A stretch of 64,000 bases of DNA, from NCBI GenBank assembly GCA_016647705.1, contig CM028338.1, positions 35,965,176 to 36,029,175 of the forward strand. The letters are read 5' to 3'. A model generated the notes under the pieces. That model was given only the letters and a program-made list of their open reading frames with translations, did no database searches and was not told the origin of the DNA. The stretch is from Eucommia ulmoides. Lineage: Eukaryota; Streptophyta; Magnoliopsida; Garryales; Eucommiaceae. Below, in pieces: positions 48,949-59,341 of this stretch. The first letter of the stretch is position 1; every line of letters begins with the position of its first letter. The position numbers were made by a program, and so were the translations under genes.

Positions 48949-50036
48949 CTACATGTAATTATAAAATATAATTAGAAACACTACGGATTTGTGGAGAAAA
49001 TATCACCAATGTAGATTTCACTCACCAATTCAAAGAAATTTCAGATCAATCACAAATGAGAATACGGATCTGTGAAGAAAATATCAAGCACAAACACAAA
49101 TAAGAAGACTTAGAAGTACTTTACAAAATAAAAACTCTGATTTCACTCCATCAATTACCAGAAAATTCGAGAACGGCGACTGAGATTCGAAAGAAGAACT
49201 GTAGAACTGAGAAATTTTAGAACAATCACAAAAATAACATATTTTCAAAATAAAAACCATGATTTCACTCACCAATAATAGAAGATTCGAGAACGGCGGC
49301 TGAGATTCTGCTAAAATGCTGAAATTCTGCTCAAATTTGAACGAAGAAAGACAAAGGTGGAACTGATCAACTGAGAAATAAAAAATAATTAGAAATTGTA
49401 ACAAATATCTGGAAAAAAATAGATCTATTGATCCCTAAACCTTCAGATCCACCAAAAAAAAAATGAAATGTAACTTCAAATCTACCTGGAATTGAACGAA
49501 CGAGCAGTAACGATCATCGTCTTGTGGAGCAGCGACAGTCGTCGTGAGAACGAAGTGGAGCAGCGACGGTCTTCCCTCGTCGTCGTCTTGTGGCGAAGGG
49601 AGAAAGAAAGAAGTGAGCACCGAGCAAGTGGGCAGCGACAAAAATGAATATCAAATGGGTTAGGGTTTGATCTCGATTCCTAACCCTTCAGATCCACCAA
49701 AAAAAATTGAAATGTGACTTCAGAATCTCAAATCTACCTGGAATTGAACGAACGAGCAGCGGCGGTCATCGTCTTGTGACTCTTATGGAGCAACAACGGT
49801 CGTCGTCGTCTTGTGGAGCAGCGATGGTCATCATGAGAACGAAGTAGAGCAACGGCGGTCCTCCGTCGTCGTCGTCTTGTGGCGAAGGGAGAAAGAACGA
49901 AGTGAGCTCAGTCAGTGAGCAACGGCAAAATGAATATCAAATGGGTTAAGGTTTAAGAAATCTGATTATATATATTAAGTACTAATTTATAATATTTGAT
50001 AATTTGGGGAGTGTAAAAATAATTTATTAAATTAAC
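48949..50036 (-). other. 5' non-coding part of the hAT element
   Basis: Between transposase start and right terminus. It has two diverged copies of a segment of about 200 bp (49,430-49,650 and 49,680-49,945; both contain AACGAACGAGCAG and GAAGGGAGAAAGAA), a tandem duplication probably in the promoter or leader. No gene. Confidence 0.6.
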
Positions 50037-50280
50037 GGGTAACCTATTGGGTCACAGGTTATTGTGTAACCTGAATACACGAAATTCTTATCGTGTCTTA
50101 TCGTGTAACCTATTGGGTTATCAGGTCAACCTGATAACCTGCACTATTTCTTATCAGGTTATCAGGTCTGACACGATAACGACCCGATACCTGATAAGCA
50201 AAACCTAGACCTGTTAATATAGTGTCGGTCTCGTGTCGTGTCATCGTGTAAATACTTGTTTTACCACCCCTAATTGTAAG

Positions 50281-50530
50281 GCCCTTAGCCTATATAAAGG
50301 AGAAGAGGCTCATTTGCTCCTCACCAAGTTCAAAATAATAATATAAGCCTCTTATTCTCCCAAATTCTCTTACTCTCTTTTACAAGCTTTCTAGCTTTTC
50401 TGTAACCTTCCTTACTTCTTTTATTCCTACACTGTTGTTTGGTTGATAGTCTTGGTAAGACTTACTGATCACTTCCAAATGATTGGAATCGAGGCTAAGT
50501 GTTAAATTGTTACTTTGGAGAAAATAAGTC
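50281..50530 (+). repeat. LTR-like repeat, right part, with TATA box
   Basis: This continues 45,843-46,036 after the hAT element. TATATAAAGG at 50,291-50,300 followed by a CT-rich leader looks like the U3-R region of a copia LTR. It could instead be the promoter of the LINE copy or of unrelated origin. Confidence 0.35.
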
Positions 50531-50629
50531 TGTGACCGTGTGCACACAATCTGTCTCTCACACGCAAACAATATCTATGCATGTGTAAATCATCTCTCCC
50601 TATGTCTCTCACACACACACACGTGCGTC

Positions 50630-51640
50630 ATGGTGATAGATCGCACTATGGATGTAGAGAGAGAAACTCTCAAAGAGAAGCATGTGGAACTATCTTGTGA
50701 GGAAAATGACAGTCTTGAAAGGAGTACGAAGAAGATTAAGAACGGTCATGAATCATTGGAAGGCAAAATAGAAATGGATGTTAGTAAAGAAGATCATGAA
50801 GAGATGGAGGTGGCGAAGGGTCCGATCCAAGAACTAGAGACATGGCAGTCGTCGGCTCACGAATTACCTCCCATGCATACCCAAATGAGATCATTCAAAG
50901 AGTTTTTAAATGGGAAAAGCAATCAACCCAAAAAGATCCTCCAAGAGGTGTATTTTGATGTTGAAGATGAAAAAATGGTTGCAGAGAAAAACCCTAATCA
51001 ATGCTCTAAGGCAAATAAGTATGGTGATGGTATCCTTGAGGTTTTCGTCTCGAATACTATCATATCCCAAATCAGAGATAGATGGAAGGATATTTTAATT
51101 ATCAAATTGCTTGAAAAATCGATTGGTTACAAAGTGCTATGTGATAGAGCTAAAATGATTTGGAAGCTGCAAGGCAATTTCAAGCTAATCGATTTGAACT
51201 ACGGGTTTTATCTCGAAAAGTTTGATTGTATTAGTGATGCTTACAAAGTTCTGACGGAAAGGCCCTGGGTAATTCTTGACTACTACCTTACGGTAAGAAA
51301 ATGGGAAGCGGACTTCAGGTCGAAATTCGTCATCGTATCTCAAACGTCGGTGTGAGTCAAGCTTCCAGACATACCTCTTAAATACTATGAGTTGTCGGTG
51401 CTTCACAACATTGGGAGAGTGCTAGGTCACCCTATCAAGATCGACGATAATACGACAGCGTCCTATAGTGGAAAATTTGCTAGATTGTGCATGGAGATCG
51501 ACCTAAACAAACCTATGATTCCTTGTTTCAGAATGAAGATGATGGTTTTCAGGGTGGAATATGAAAATTTTGCATAGCCTTTACTACTCTTGTGGGAGGG
51601 TTAACCATCGAACGGAGGTATGTTCGTACGTGAAAATTTA
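50630..51640 (+). pseudogene. LINE ORF1 (DUF4283 and zinc-knuckle type)
   Basis: It starts at the ATG at 50,630 with a Lys/Glu-rich N-terminus. The DUF4283 nucleic-acid-binding domain is at about 51,030-51,330 (WKDILIIKLLEKSIGYKVLC, FDCISDAYKVLTERPWVI, YLTVRKWEADF). A TGA at 51,353 stands where the family has Trp (VWVKLP); the same frame continues as VKLPDIPLKYYELSVL and KFARLCMEIDLNKPMIP to 51,577. After a frame change a decayed CCHC knuckle (YSCGRVNHRTEVC, first Cys now Tyr) is at about 51,578-51,632. Plant L1 ORF1 proteins bind element RNA. Damaged. Confidence 0.8.
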
Positions 51641-52639
51641 AGCCGAAGACGGTAGTCATTCGCTAGAGAAGGAGAATGGAATAGAGGTATGCATCCCAAA
51701 GGTCGATGGTACGGCTAACCAGGCAACGGACCGTCCGGAGGTCACTATCACGTCAACTGAGACAATGATTTGGGAGAACGACGTTATCGTGTTGAACGAA
51801 AGGGATGATAGGTTTGGGCCACGGTTATTGGTCATGAAACAAAGAAAATTTGATCTTAATAAGCCCAAGAGTACTTAGCGACAGAATCTTAGAGGCCCAT
51901 ATACAGGAGCTCAACTAAAGAATAACGACAATGGTGGGCTGAGGAGGAAAAAACCCAAAGAGGAGACCCAGATAGGGTGGTGCTGAAGAAAGACAATTGA
52001 GGGCCTGGGCCTAGTAAGGGCCATCAAAATAGGATAGAGAAAGGCACACAAGTTCCGTTCACTCATGGGGAATCTGTGAGGAAGGGTCAGGATAACTTTA
52101 GGGCTAAATCGAGGTCAGTAGCTAATCTCATTGGGAAGAAAAACGAATTAAGGGTTTAGGGCTCAAAGAGCTCTGTGGAAGCTTAGGTGAGTGACGAGGC
52201 CAAGATCAGGCCTACTATATTGATGGAAAACACTTCGTAGAAGGCGACAATAGAGGTGACCCGTAAAAAAAGTACTAGTCTCCATCACCCCTTCAGGTAG
52301 TGCTCCTCCGTCTTTATCTTCTGGTACCCTCCCTTCTCAACACTCTAAACAATTCTCTTCCTTAAACCTAGTTCCCATCCCCCCCCCCCCCACCCCAAAA
52401 ACAAAAGTCCAAACGATAATATCAGCCTCATACTTTCTTATGAAAGGTCATCAGGTAAATCTCCTCCAAAGAAACCCTTTTTCAATGTTCGTAGAGCAGT
52501 CGAAGAAGGTGGTTCAGTGTGTGGAAGTATTCTAGTTAGTGGATTCTGTAAGGCTAACGGCAAGGGTCCTAGAATGGAGATCACCAAAACCTCTATACAT
52601 GGAAATATTTACTCGAACCCCAGTGTGAAAAGAGAGTTT
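51641..52639 (+). other. LINE ORF1 tail and inter-ORF region
   Basis: Degenerate, low-complexity coding remnants. A run of 13 C lies at 52,379-52,391. No separate gene. Confidence 0.4.
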
Positions 52640-55226
52640 TGGGTTGAGATGCAAAGTTTCTCCTAGCTCAATGATTCTCCTTGGTTGGTTGCAGGGGGGC
52701 TTCAACAACATCAGTGCTCAGGCTGAAAAAACGAGATCTACTAATTCTTCTGATATCCTTCGTATTAATTCCTTTAATTCTAACATTGCTTCTTGTGGAT
52801 GGAATGACCTTGGGGCGAGTGGCTCATCCATGACTTGGTTTGGGACCAACGTGCATGGCCAAAGAGCCAGCAAACAATTGGATATGGCCTTGGCTAATGA
52901 GGCCTGATGCTCTTCCTTCACTAAGTCTAGGGTTGAGAACCTACCGCGTATGCATTCTAACCATTCTCCTCTCTCAATTCATGTCTTAGGTGTTAATTTT
53001 TTTAATCATTCTCGTCCTTTTAGGTTTAAAGCCATATGGCTTGACCACCGTGATTTCAAATTGCTGATTGTTACTAACTGGAATAGTGTTGAGTTTGGTC
53101 TTAATTAACAGTAATCTGGACAAATTCCCTAGGGAGGTTAAAATGTGGAATACGAAAGTTTTTGGAAATATTTTTAAGCAAAAAAATAAAAAAGAAAAAG
53201 AAAACACCTTCTTGCTAGACTTAAAGGGATTCAAAAGTATCAAGAAACTAATTTTTCCCCTAGACTTGACCTTTTTGAAAAGGAACTTAGAAAATATTAC
53301 TTTAATATTCTTAAGAGGGAGGAGCTTTTCTAGTATCAAAAGTCTAGAGTTCAGTGGTTGTCCTTTGGGGATAAAAAAACACTAGGTTTTTCCATGTTGC
53401 GACTACTCAGAAAAGAAAAAAGAACAGAGTGTCAATGATTAAAGATTCTAATGGCATGTGGTTGAATAATCAAGATGATATTAAAAATCATGTTAGAAAT
53501 TATTTATGTGAGCTTTTTTATGAGAATGTTTCTAATATGATTGATTCGGATTTAACTAATATTATTTGTGATCACCCTATTGATCCTGGGGAGCATCAAT
53601 TAATGGTGCTAGATGACGAGGAAATTAAAACGAATCTTAAAAATATGAAAGACCTTAAGGCCCCAGATCCTGATAGCTGCCAGACAGTGTTCCACAAGAA
53701 AAACTGGGATACGGTGGGAAAAAGCTTATGTGATTTTGTTAAAAGGTGCTTTGAAGATTGAGATATTCCTTCTAAAATGAATGAGACACTCATTGTTTTG
53801 ATCCCCAAAGTGGAGATACCAAAAAAGATCAAACAATTTCATCATATTAGTCTATGTAATATTCCTTATAAACTGGTTACCAAGATTCTTGTGGCTAGGC
53901 TCCGCCCTCTTCTGTCTTCTATCATTGGGCCTTTTCCAAAGTAGTTTTATGCTAGGAAGACCAACAACTAATAATATAATCATCACTTAGGAAATGTTGC
54001 ATAAATTAAAAAGTCTAAGGATAAAAAGGGTGGTATGATTATCAAAATCGATCTTGAAAAAGTGTATGATAAACTCGGTTGGGATTTTCTTGAAAATACT
54101 CTTGAATTATTTAATTTCCCTAGAGTTTGGATTAAACTTGTTATGAACTATGTCAGGAAGGCATCCGCGAGGGTTCTCTGGAATGGGGAACCCCTCAAGG
54201 GTTTCTCTCCTAACAAAGGGCTCAGATAAGGGGACCTTTTGTCCCCATATTCGTTTGTTCTTTGTATGGAGAGACTCTCTTGCATGATCAATTAGGAGGT
54301 TAACCAACAAATTTGAAGGGTTTGAAGATAGCCAGAAATGGTCCCATCTTCACCCATCTAATTTCTCTTATGACATTCTCCTTTTTACCAAGGTGGATCA
54401 TAAAAGTTGTGAATCCATCATTATTACAATGAGTAAATTTTCCTCAGCTTCAAGGTTCGACGTGAATCTCAATAAGTCTAGAGTCCTTGTCGCCCCTAAA
54501 ATTGATTCCTTTGTTGCTAAAGAGATTAGTAATAAGTTAGGGATTATTCTCTACAAAGACTTCGGGACCTATTTGGGAGCCCCGCTTATCCACGAAAGGT
54601 TTAGCAACAAGTATTTTAATTTCATTTTGGATAAAATCCAGGAAAGACTATCCAATGGGAATGCATCTAATTTGTCCATTGCAGGAAGGGTTACATTGAT
54701 AAAATCTGTTTTGATTGCGATCCCCCTGTTCTCGATGCAAACCAATCCTCTCCCCCTTAAACGCTGTGATAAAATTGATCAAATTGCAAGGAAATTTCTT
54801 TGGGGATATATGGAGGGCAAAAGAAAATTTTATCTTATCAATTGGGATAGGGTTGTCTACCTCATGACTTAGGGGGCTTAAATATTAGACTAACTAGACT
54901 TAATAACAACGCTTTTATGCCCAAACTAGCTTGAAAAATTGTCTCTAATGATAATAGTTTATGGGTGTCTACTATCTCTTATAAAAACAACTTGGAGAGA
55001 AACCCCACTTCGTGGGTTAAGAGGCAAGGTAGATCTTATATTTGGAGAGGTATTTATAAGTCTAGGGAGTGTATTTCGAAGGGTTCAAAATGGAAAGTCG
55101 GTAATGAAATTAATATTAACCTGTGGACTGACTGGTGGCGCTGAGATGGGCCTTTAGACAATGAGGAATTACAAAAGAGCTATAACCTTAAGATTACGGA
55201 TATTTTGGACAATTCTGGTAGTTGGT
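52640..55226 (+). pseudogene. LINE ORF2, part 1: endonuclease and reverse transcriptase
   Basis: Endonuclease C-terminal half at 52,690-52,910 (GGFNNISAQAEKTRSTNSSD where GDFN is usual, SGSSMTWFGTNVHGQRASK). RT N-terminal part at 53,429-53,761 (IKDSNGMWLNNQDDIKNHV, LKAPDPDSCQ). RT core with IIKIDLEKVYDKLGWDFL (normally KIDLEKAYD, 54,035). The FADD catalytic box is FSYD at 54,363-54,374, losing one Asp. Thumb region at 54,393-54,872 (NLNKSRVLVAPK, YLGAPLIHERFSNK, WGYMEGKRKFYLINWD). Multiple stops and frame shifts. It ends at GSW where solo LTR F is inserted. Confidence 0.82.
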
Positions 55227-56722
55227 TGTAGACACGACATTTTGACTGCCACACAAAAATATTATACTTTATTTTATAGTTAACTTTGTTTTATTTCGTT
55301 ATGTTTTATTTTTGTTTTATTTCAAGAAATGCACAATAAAAAAAAAAAAAAAAAAAAGGATAGTGTTTCTCATTTGAAGATTTGGATCGAAACACAATTT
55401 TTGGAAGCGAAGTGTGCAAGGGAAAATCAAACAGATAAAAGTTACGATTTTCGGCACTAGAATGAAGACCACTGTCCACTCTTTTGGACATAACTAAATT
55501 CACTGTTTGAATTTAGAGATGAAACAAATTATATATAAAACTAAACTCTCTAAGCTTTCCAACGACTGGTTATAGAGTTAAATTGGAGTTTTTATGAGAA
55601 AGATACATCTGTTTGAAGTTGCCACTCCTATGCAGTTTCGCATTATGAGCAGATCAGCGGGCCTGACCATTTTCAGCCCATTTTGCAGCCCGTTTTTGGC
55701 CCAAATCCCAAAAAAAAAAAGGGATAGTGTTTCTCATTTGAATATTTGGATCGAAACACAATTTTTGGAAGCGAAGTGTGCAAGGGAAAATCAAACAGAT
55801 AAAAGTTACAATTTTCGGCACTAGAATGAAGACCATTGTCCACTCTTTTGGATATAACTAAATTCACTGTTTGAATTTAGAGATGAGACAAATTGTATAT
55901 AAAACTAAACTCTCTAAGCTTTCCAACGACTGGTTATAGAGTTAAATTGGAGTTCTTATGAGAAAAATACATATGTTTGAAGTTGCCACTCCCGTGCAGT
56001 TTCGCATTATGCGCAGATCAGCGGGCCTGACCATTTTCAGCCCATTTTGCAGCCCGTTTTTGGCCCAAATCCAATCTAAATTAGGCACATTCTGTTTTTT
56101 ATTCATTTTCAGCCCATTTTTAGTCCGTTTGGGCCAAAATTACAATCCATTTCAGCCCATCTCCTCATGTTAATTTGATCAGCCTATTTCCACCAAAATC
56201 ACTATTCATACATCACTCTTGCACGTTTTTTCTTCATTTGCCACCATTTTTTACCCTTGTTTCATGGTAATTGAATGATCTTTGTCCCCTAGATCATTTA
56301 TGCACCTCTTGAGGTATAAATACAACATCAAAGAGACAATTTTAGAGGAGATGAGAAATTTTGGGAAGACAATTTTTGGGAGAAAAGTGAACAAATTTTT
56401 AATTTTTTTTTTAATTTTTTTTTTTTTTAAGAGAAGTCTTGATGAAAAATAATATTATTTTTATTTTATTTTATTTTTGAAAAAGAAGAAGAAAAAAAAA
56501 ATCTTCAAGCTAAGGTTGTAAACTTTTATCTTTTGTAAATCTTACTCTTATTTTTTTATAAGTCATTATTATACTAAACTTTGGTTTTGTAAATTAGATT
56601 TTTTTTTTTAATATTTTTTTTAGTAGATAAAAAACGAGGTGAAAATATCCATATTTTCCATTGGAGCGGTTTAGGTTTAAAAATGAGATCACTCCCCTCA
56701 ATATATAAATTGACCTAACTTA

Positions 56723-56764
<42 letters not shown>

Positions 56765-57314
56765 CGTGTGCGTGTATGCGCGTGTGCGTGTGTTTTTCTT
56801 TAACTTGTATTAAATATAATGTACTAACAATATGAGGTGGAAAACTCCTGACCTTCCATTGGAGCGGTTTAGGTTTAGAAAGGAAATTACTCCCCTCGAT
56901 GCGTGTGAGTGTGTGTTTGTGTGTTTCTTTAACTTGTATTAAATATAATGTGTTAACAATACGAGGTGGAAAACTCATGACCTTCAATTGGAGCGGTTTA
57001 GGTTTAGAAGAGAAATTACTCCCCTCAATGCGTGTGAATGTGTGTGCGCATGTGTTTTCTTTAACTTGTGTTAAATATAATGTGCCGACAAGACGAGGTG
57101 AAAAATTCCCGACCTTCCATTGGAGCGGTTTAGATTTAGAAGAAAGATTACTCCCCTCGATGTGTGTGAGTGTGTGTGTATGGGTGTGTAACTTTTTTTA
57201 TTTTTTTATTTATTTTGTTAAATTTAATGGATGGTCAAAACATGGAGGAAATTTCTCCGCCTTCTATTTGAGCTGCTTAGAAGGGAATAATCCCCTCAAT
57301 ATATAAATTCATTG

Positions 57315-57351
<37 letters not shown>

Positions 57352-57770
57352 CAAAAAGATTTTCTTTTTTTAGAAGGAAATGATTTCAAAATAAAATAAA
57401 TTATTCGGACTAAACTAATTGGACTTAATTGGATATAAGGTATCGTCTTTGGACGGGCGTCTTGGGATGCCTAATACCTTTCCCGAGCGTAACTGACTCC
57501 CAAATCCTTTAAAACGAATCTTTGTTTTGACCATATTCTTTTTGGAGTCAAAATCTTACTTAAGCCTTTTTTTAAAAAAAATTATTTTCAAAAAGAAAAA
57601 TCCGGTGATCTAGCACACCATTTAAACTCAATGTTAGGTGGCGACTCCTTTTTTCTAAAATTGGCTTAAGTATTTTTTATGAGAAAACCGACGCTTTTAA
57701 AAAAAACCTCCTCATTTTACACTTGTATATTTATTTTGATTTCTTTGGAAAATCGGGGCGCGTCATTGGT
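55222..57770 (+). repeat. Solo LTR F (2.5 kb) with perfect 5-bp TSD and internal tandem repeats
   Basis: The insert 55,227-57,765 starts TGTAGACACG, ends GGCGCGTCA and is flanked by TTGGT on both sides (55,222-55,226 and 57,766-57,770). A TG..CA insert with a 5-bp TSD and no coding region is best read as a solo LTR, probably of a gypsy element; strand is inferred. It contains a 364-bp tandem duplication (55,358 and 55,722) and about five copies of a GAGCGGTTTAGG module (56,636-57,300) separated by TG microsatellites. It splits LINE ORF2. Confidence 0.85.
56726..56790. repeat. TG/CG microsatellite
   Basis: Alternating TG then GCGCGC and GTGCGTG tract, a purine-pyrimidine alternation able to form Z-DNA. 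Confidence 0.85.
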
Positions 57771-58956
57771 ATCTTTTGTCAATCGCCCATCTTATTTCGG
57801 ATAATCAGATCAATCACATCATGAATTCTGAGCATCCGAACATGCTTAAAGATGATATGGCCATTTGTTTTTTGGAAAGTTTTGGAAAATTTTCTATTAA
57901 ATCGGCATACTCTCTCATTTCGGACTTTTAAATTCCTAGAACTCTTTCCAAATGGGAGTGGTTATAGAAGCTTAAAATCCCTAAATCTTAAAAGTTTTTC
58001 CTTTGGAAATTTTTTCACGAAAGACTGATGACTAATTCATTTAAAGCGAGATGGTCAAGTGATGTCTTGGCCATATGCGAGCGTCGCAATAATGCCATTA
58101 AGTCTTTGGACCATGTGCTGAGATCTTGCCCAAAGGTTTGGACTGTTTAGAATGTTTTCTTAGACACAAACACTTTGAGGTGGAATCATGGCATGGAGAT
58201 TCGGGGCTGGGTTGCCAAATTCACTAAAGGGAGATCCATTAAACATTCTTCTCTTTATTTTTTCCTTGTCATCTTATGGGAGATTTGAAAAGATAAAAAC
58301 AAGGAACTGATTGAGGAAGTTGTCCAAGATCCTCCCTTTGTAGCTTCTAGAATTTCTCATTTTGCAGAAGAAATGATGGAAGCATTATATCCTAATCAAA
58401 TCCAAAATGGCTTATTGCTTAATCCTTCCTCTAATTGGCTCCCTCCCCTGCAGGTTTTTTCAAGCTCAATACAAATGGAAGTGCTCTTGGAAACCCGAAG
58501 AAAGGTGGCATCGAAGGGCTTATCAGACTTGTGGACAGATTGTGAAAAATCAAATTCTTTGGTCATCTCAAGTCTTATAATAGCCTGGAGGCAGAGATAA
58601 GAAGTATCCATGCAAGGATGTGTTTGACGATTATTAGAGGGTTCCCCAGAATTGTGGTGGAATCAGATTCAGATGAAGCCGTGAACTTTATCAAAGAGGA
58701 GTGTCCAAAAAAACCATGCTTTTAGAGGGTGGATCGTGGAGTGCAAGTATATTTTTGAAACCCACAACTTCATGATCCAAGTGACTAAAAGGGTCAATAA
58801 TAGATGTGTTGTGACTACCTTGCTTGGATGGAAGCAAATAGTAACTTGGAAATGCACTTTCGTGAAGACCCCCACCTTAGAGGGATTGGAGAGGTTTCTT
58901 ATAGCCGAGATGAAGAACAAGGCCTTCTCCTGTGGTCCTAATTTTCGTTTTTTTAA
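57771..58956 (+). pseudogene. LINE ORF2, part 2: zinc-binding RVT region and RNase H
   Basis: It resumes the frame after solo LTR F as YLLSIAHLISDNQINHIM. The zf-RVT region includes FSIKSAYSLISDF, FFLWKLFHERLMTNSF and SLDHVLRSCPKVW (57,900-58,150). An RNase H-like domain follows in changing frames at 58,450-58,900 (FKLNTNGSALGNPKKGGIEG, with Asn for the usual DGA/DGS Asp; and ..FNSLEAEI..). At least five stops. An A-rich tail follows. Confidence 0.75.
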
Positions 58957-58985
58957 ACCGGAAAAATAAAAAAAAAATAAAAAAA
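58957..58985 (+). repeat. A-rich 3' tail of the LINE
   Basis: AATAAAAAAAAAATAAAAAAA directly follows the ORF2 remnant, as left by target-primed reverse transcription. Confidence 0.75.
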
Positions 58986-59341
58986 TCCATATACACAGGC
59001 AGGCGCGCACCTCTATGTGCCTCATACACAAACAATCTTTCTGCCTGTGAATCTCTCAGTCTCACACACACACCCGTAACTCACTCTCAAACATACAGAC
59101 AAACATTTGGGGGGTCAGAAACCAAAAACAAACCCAGCAAAAGAGCTAAACAAGAACCATAGACTATAAGATCAAGAATTGTTTGAAAAAAAAAAACAGA
59201 TTCAAGTATAAAAGAGAGAAATCTTCAATGCTACAGAAACATCCCTTTCCCCCCTAAATCTGACGATATCGTATGACAGAAAAAAATAAAAATAAAAAAA
59301 TAAAAAACCACCGAAATTACAAGAACCATCCTTATCAACAG
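58986..59341 (-). other. Region between the LINE tail and the WIN1 stop codon
   Basis: 58,986-59,100 has CACACA-rich sequence resembling the LINE leader at 50,540-50,620 (CACAAACAATCT, TCTCTCAGTCTCACACAC). 59,160-59,341 is likely the 3' untranslated region of the aminotransferase gene and is U-rich in the transcript. Confidence 0.45.

Larger units (their letters stand above)
46037..50272 (-). mobile_element. hAT DNA transposon with 8-bp TSD
   Basis: The left end TAGGGCTGGCAAAACA and the right end, read inward, TAGGGGTGGTAAAACA form imperfect 16-bp inverted repeats of hAT type. The flanks ATTGTAAA (46,029-46,036) and ATTGTAAG (50,273-50,280) are an 8-bp TSD with one change. Subterminal regions are rich in ACACGA, CACGATAA and GGTTATCAGGT words repeated at both ends, as expected for transposase-binding sites. 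The 4.2-kb element carries a broken transposase on the minus strand. Confidence 0.93.
50540..58985 (+). mobile_element. L1-type LINE, near full length, interrupted by a solo LTR
   Basis: ORF1 (50,630-51,640) and ORF2 (52,640-58,950) on the plus strand are followed by an A-rich tail (about 58,957-58,985) as in L1 retrotransposition. The leader contains CACAC-rich repeats. Solo LTR F (55,227-57,765) splits ORF2, and the frame resumes across it. I could not identify a TSD around the LINE, so exact ends are uncertain. Both ORFs carry stops. Confidence 0.85.

Noticed and set aside
56715-57306. Plus and minus frames of 90 and 135 codons in solo LTR F.
   Set aside because: They are translations of TG microsatellites and the repeated GAGCGGTTTAGG module.
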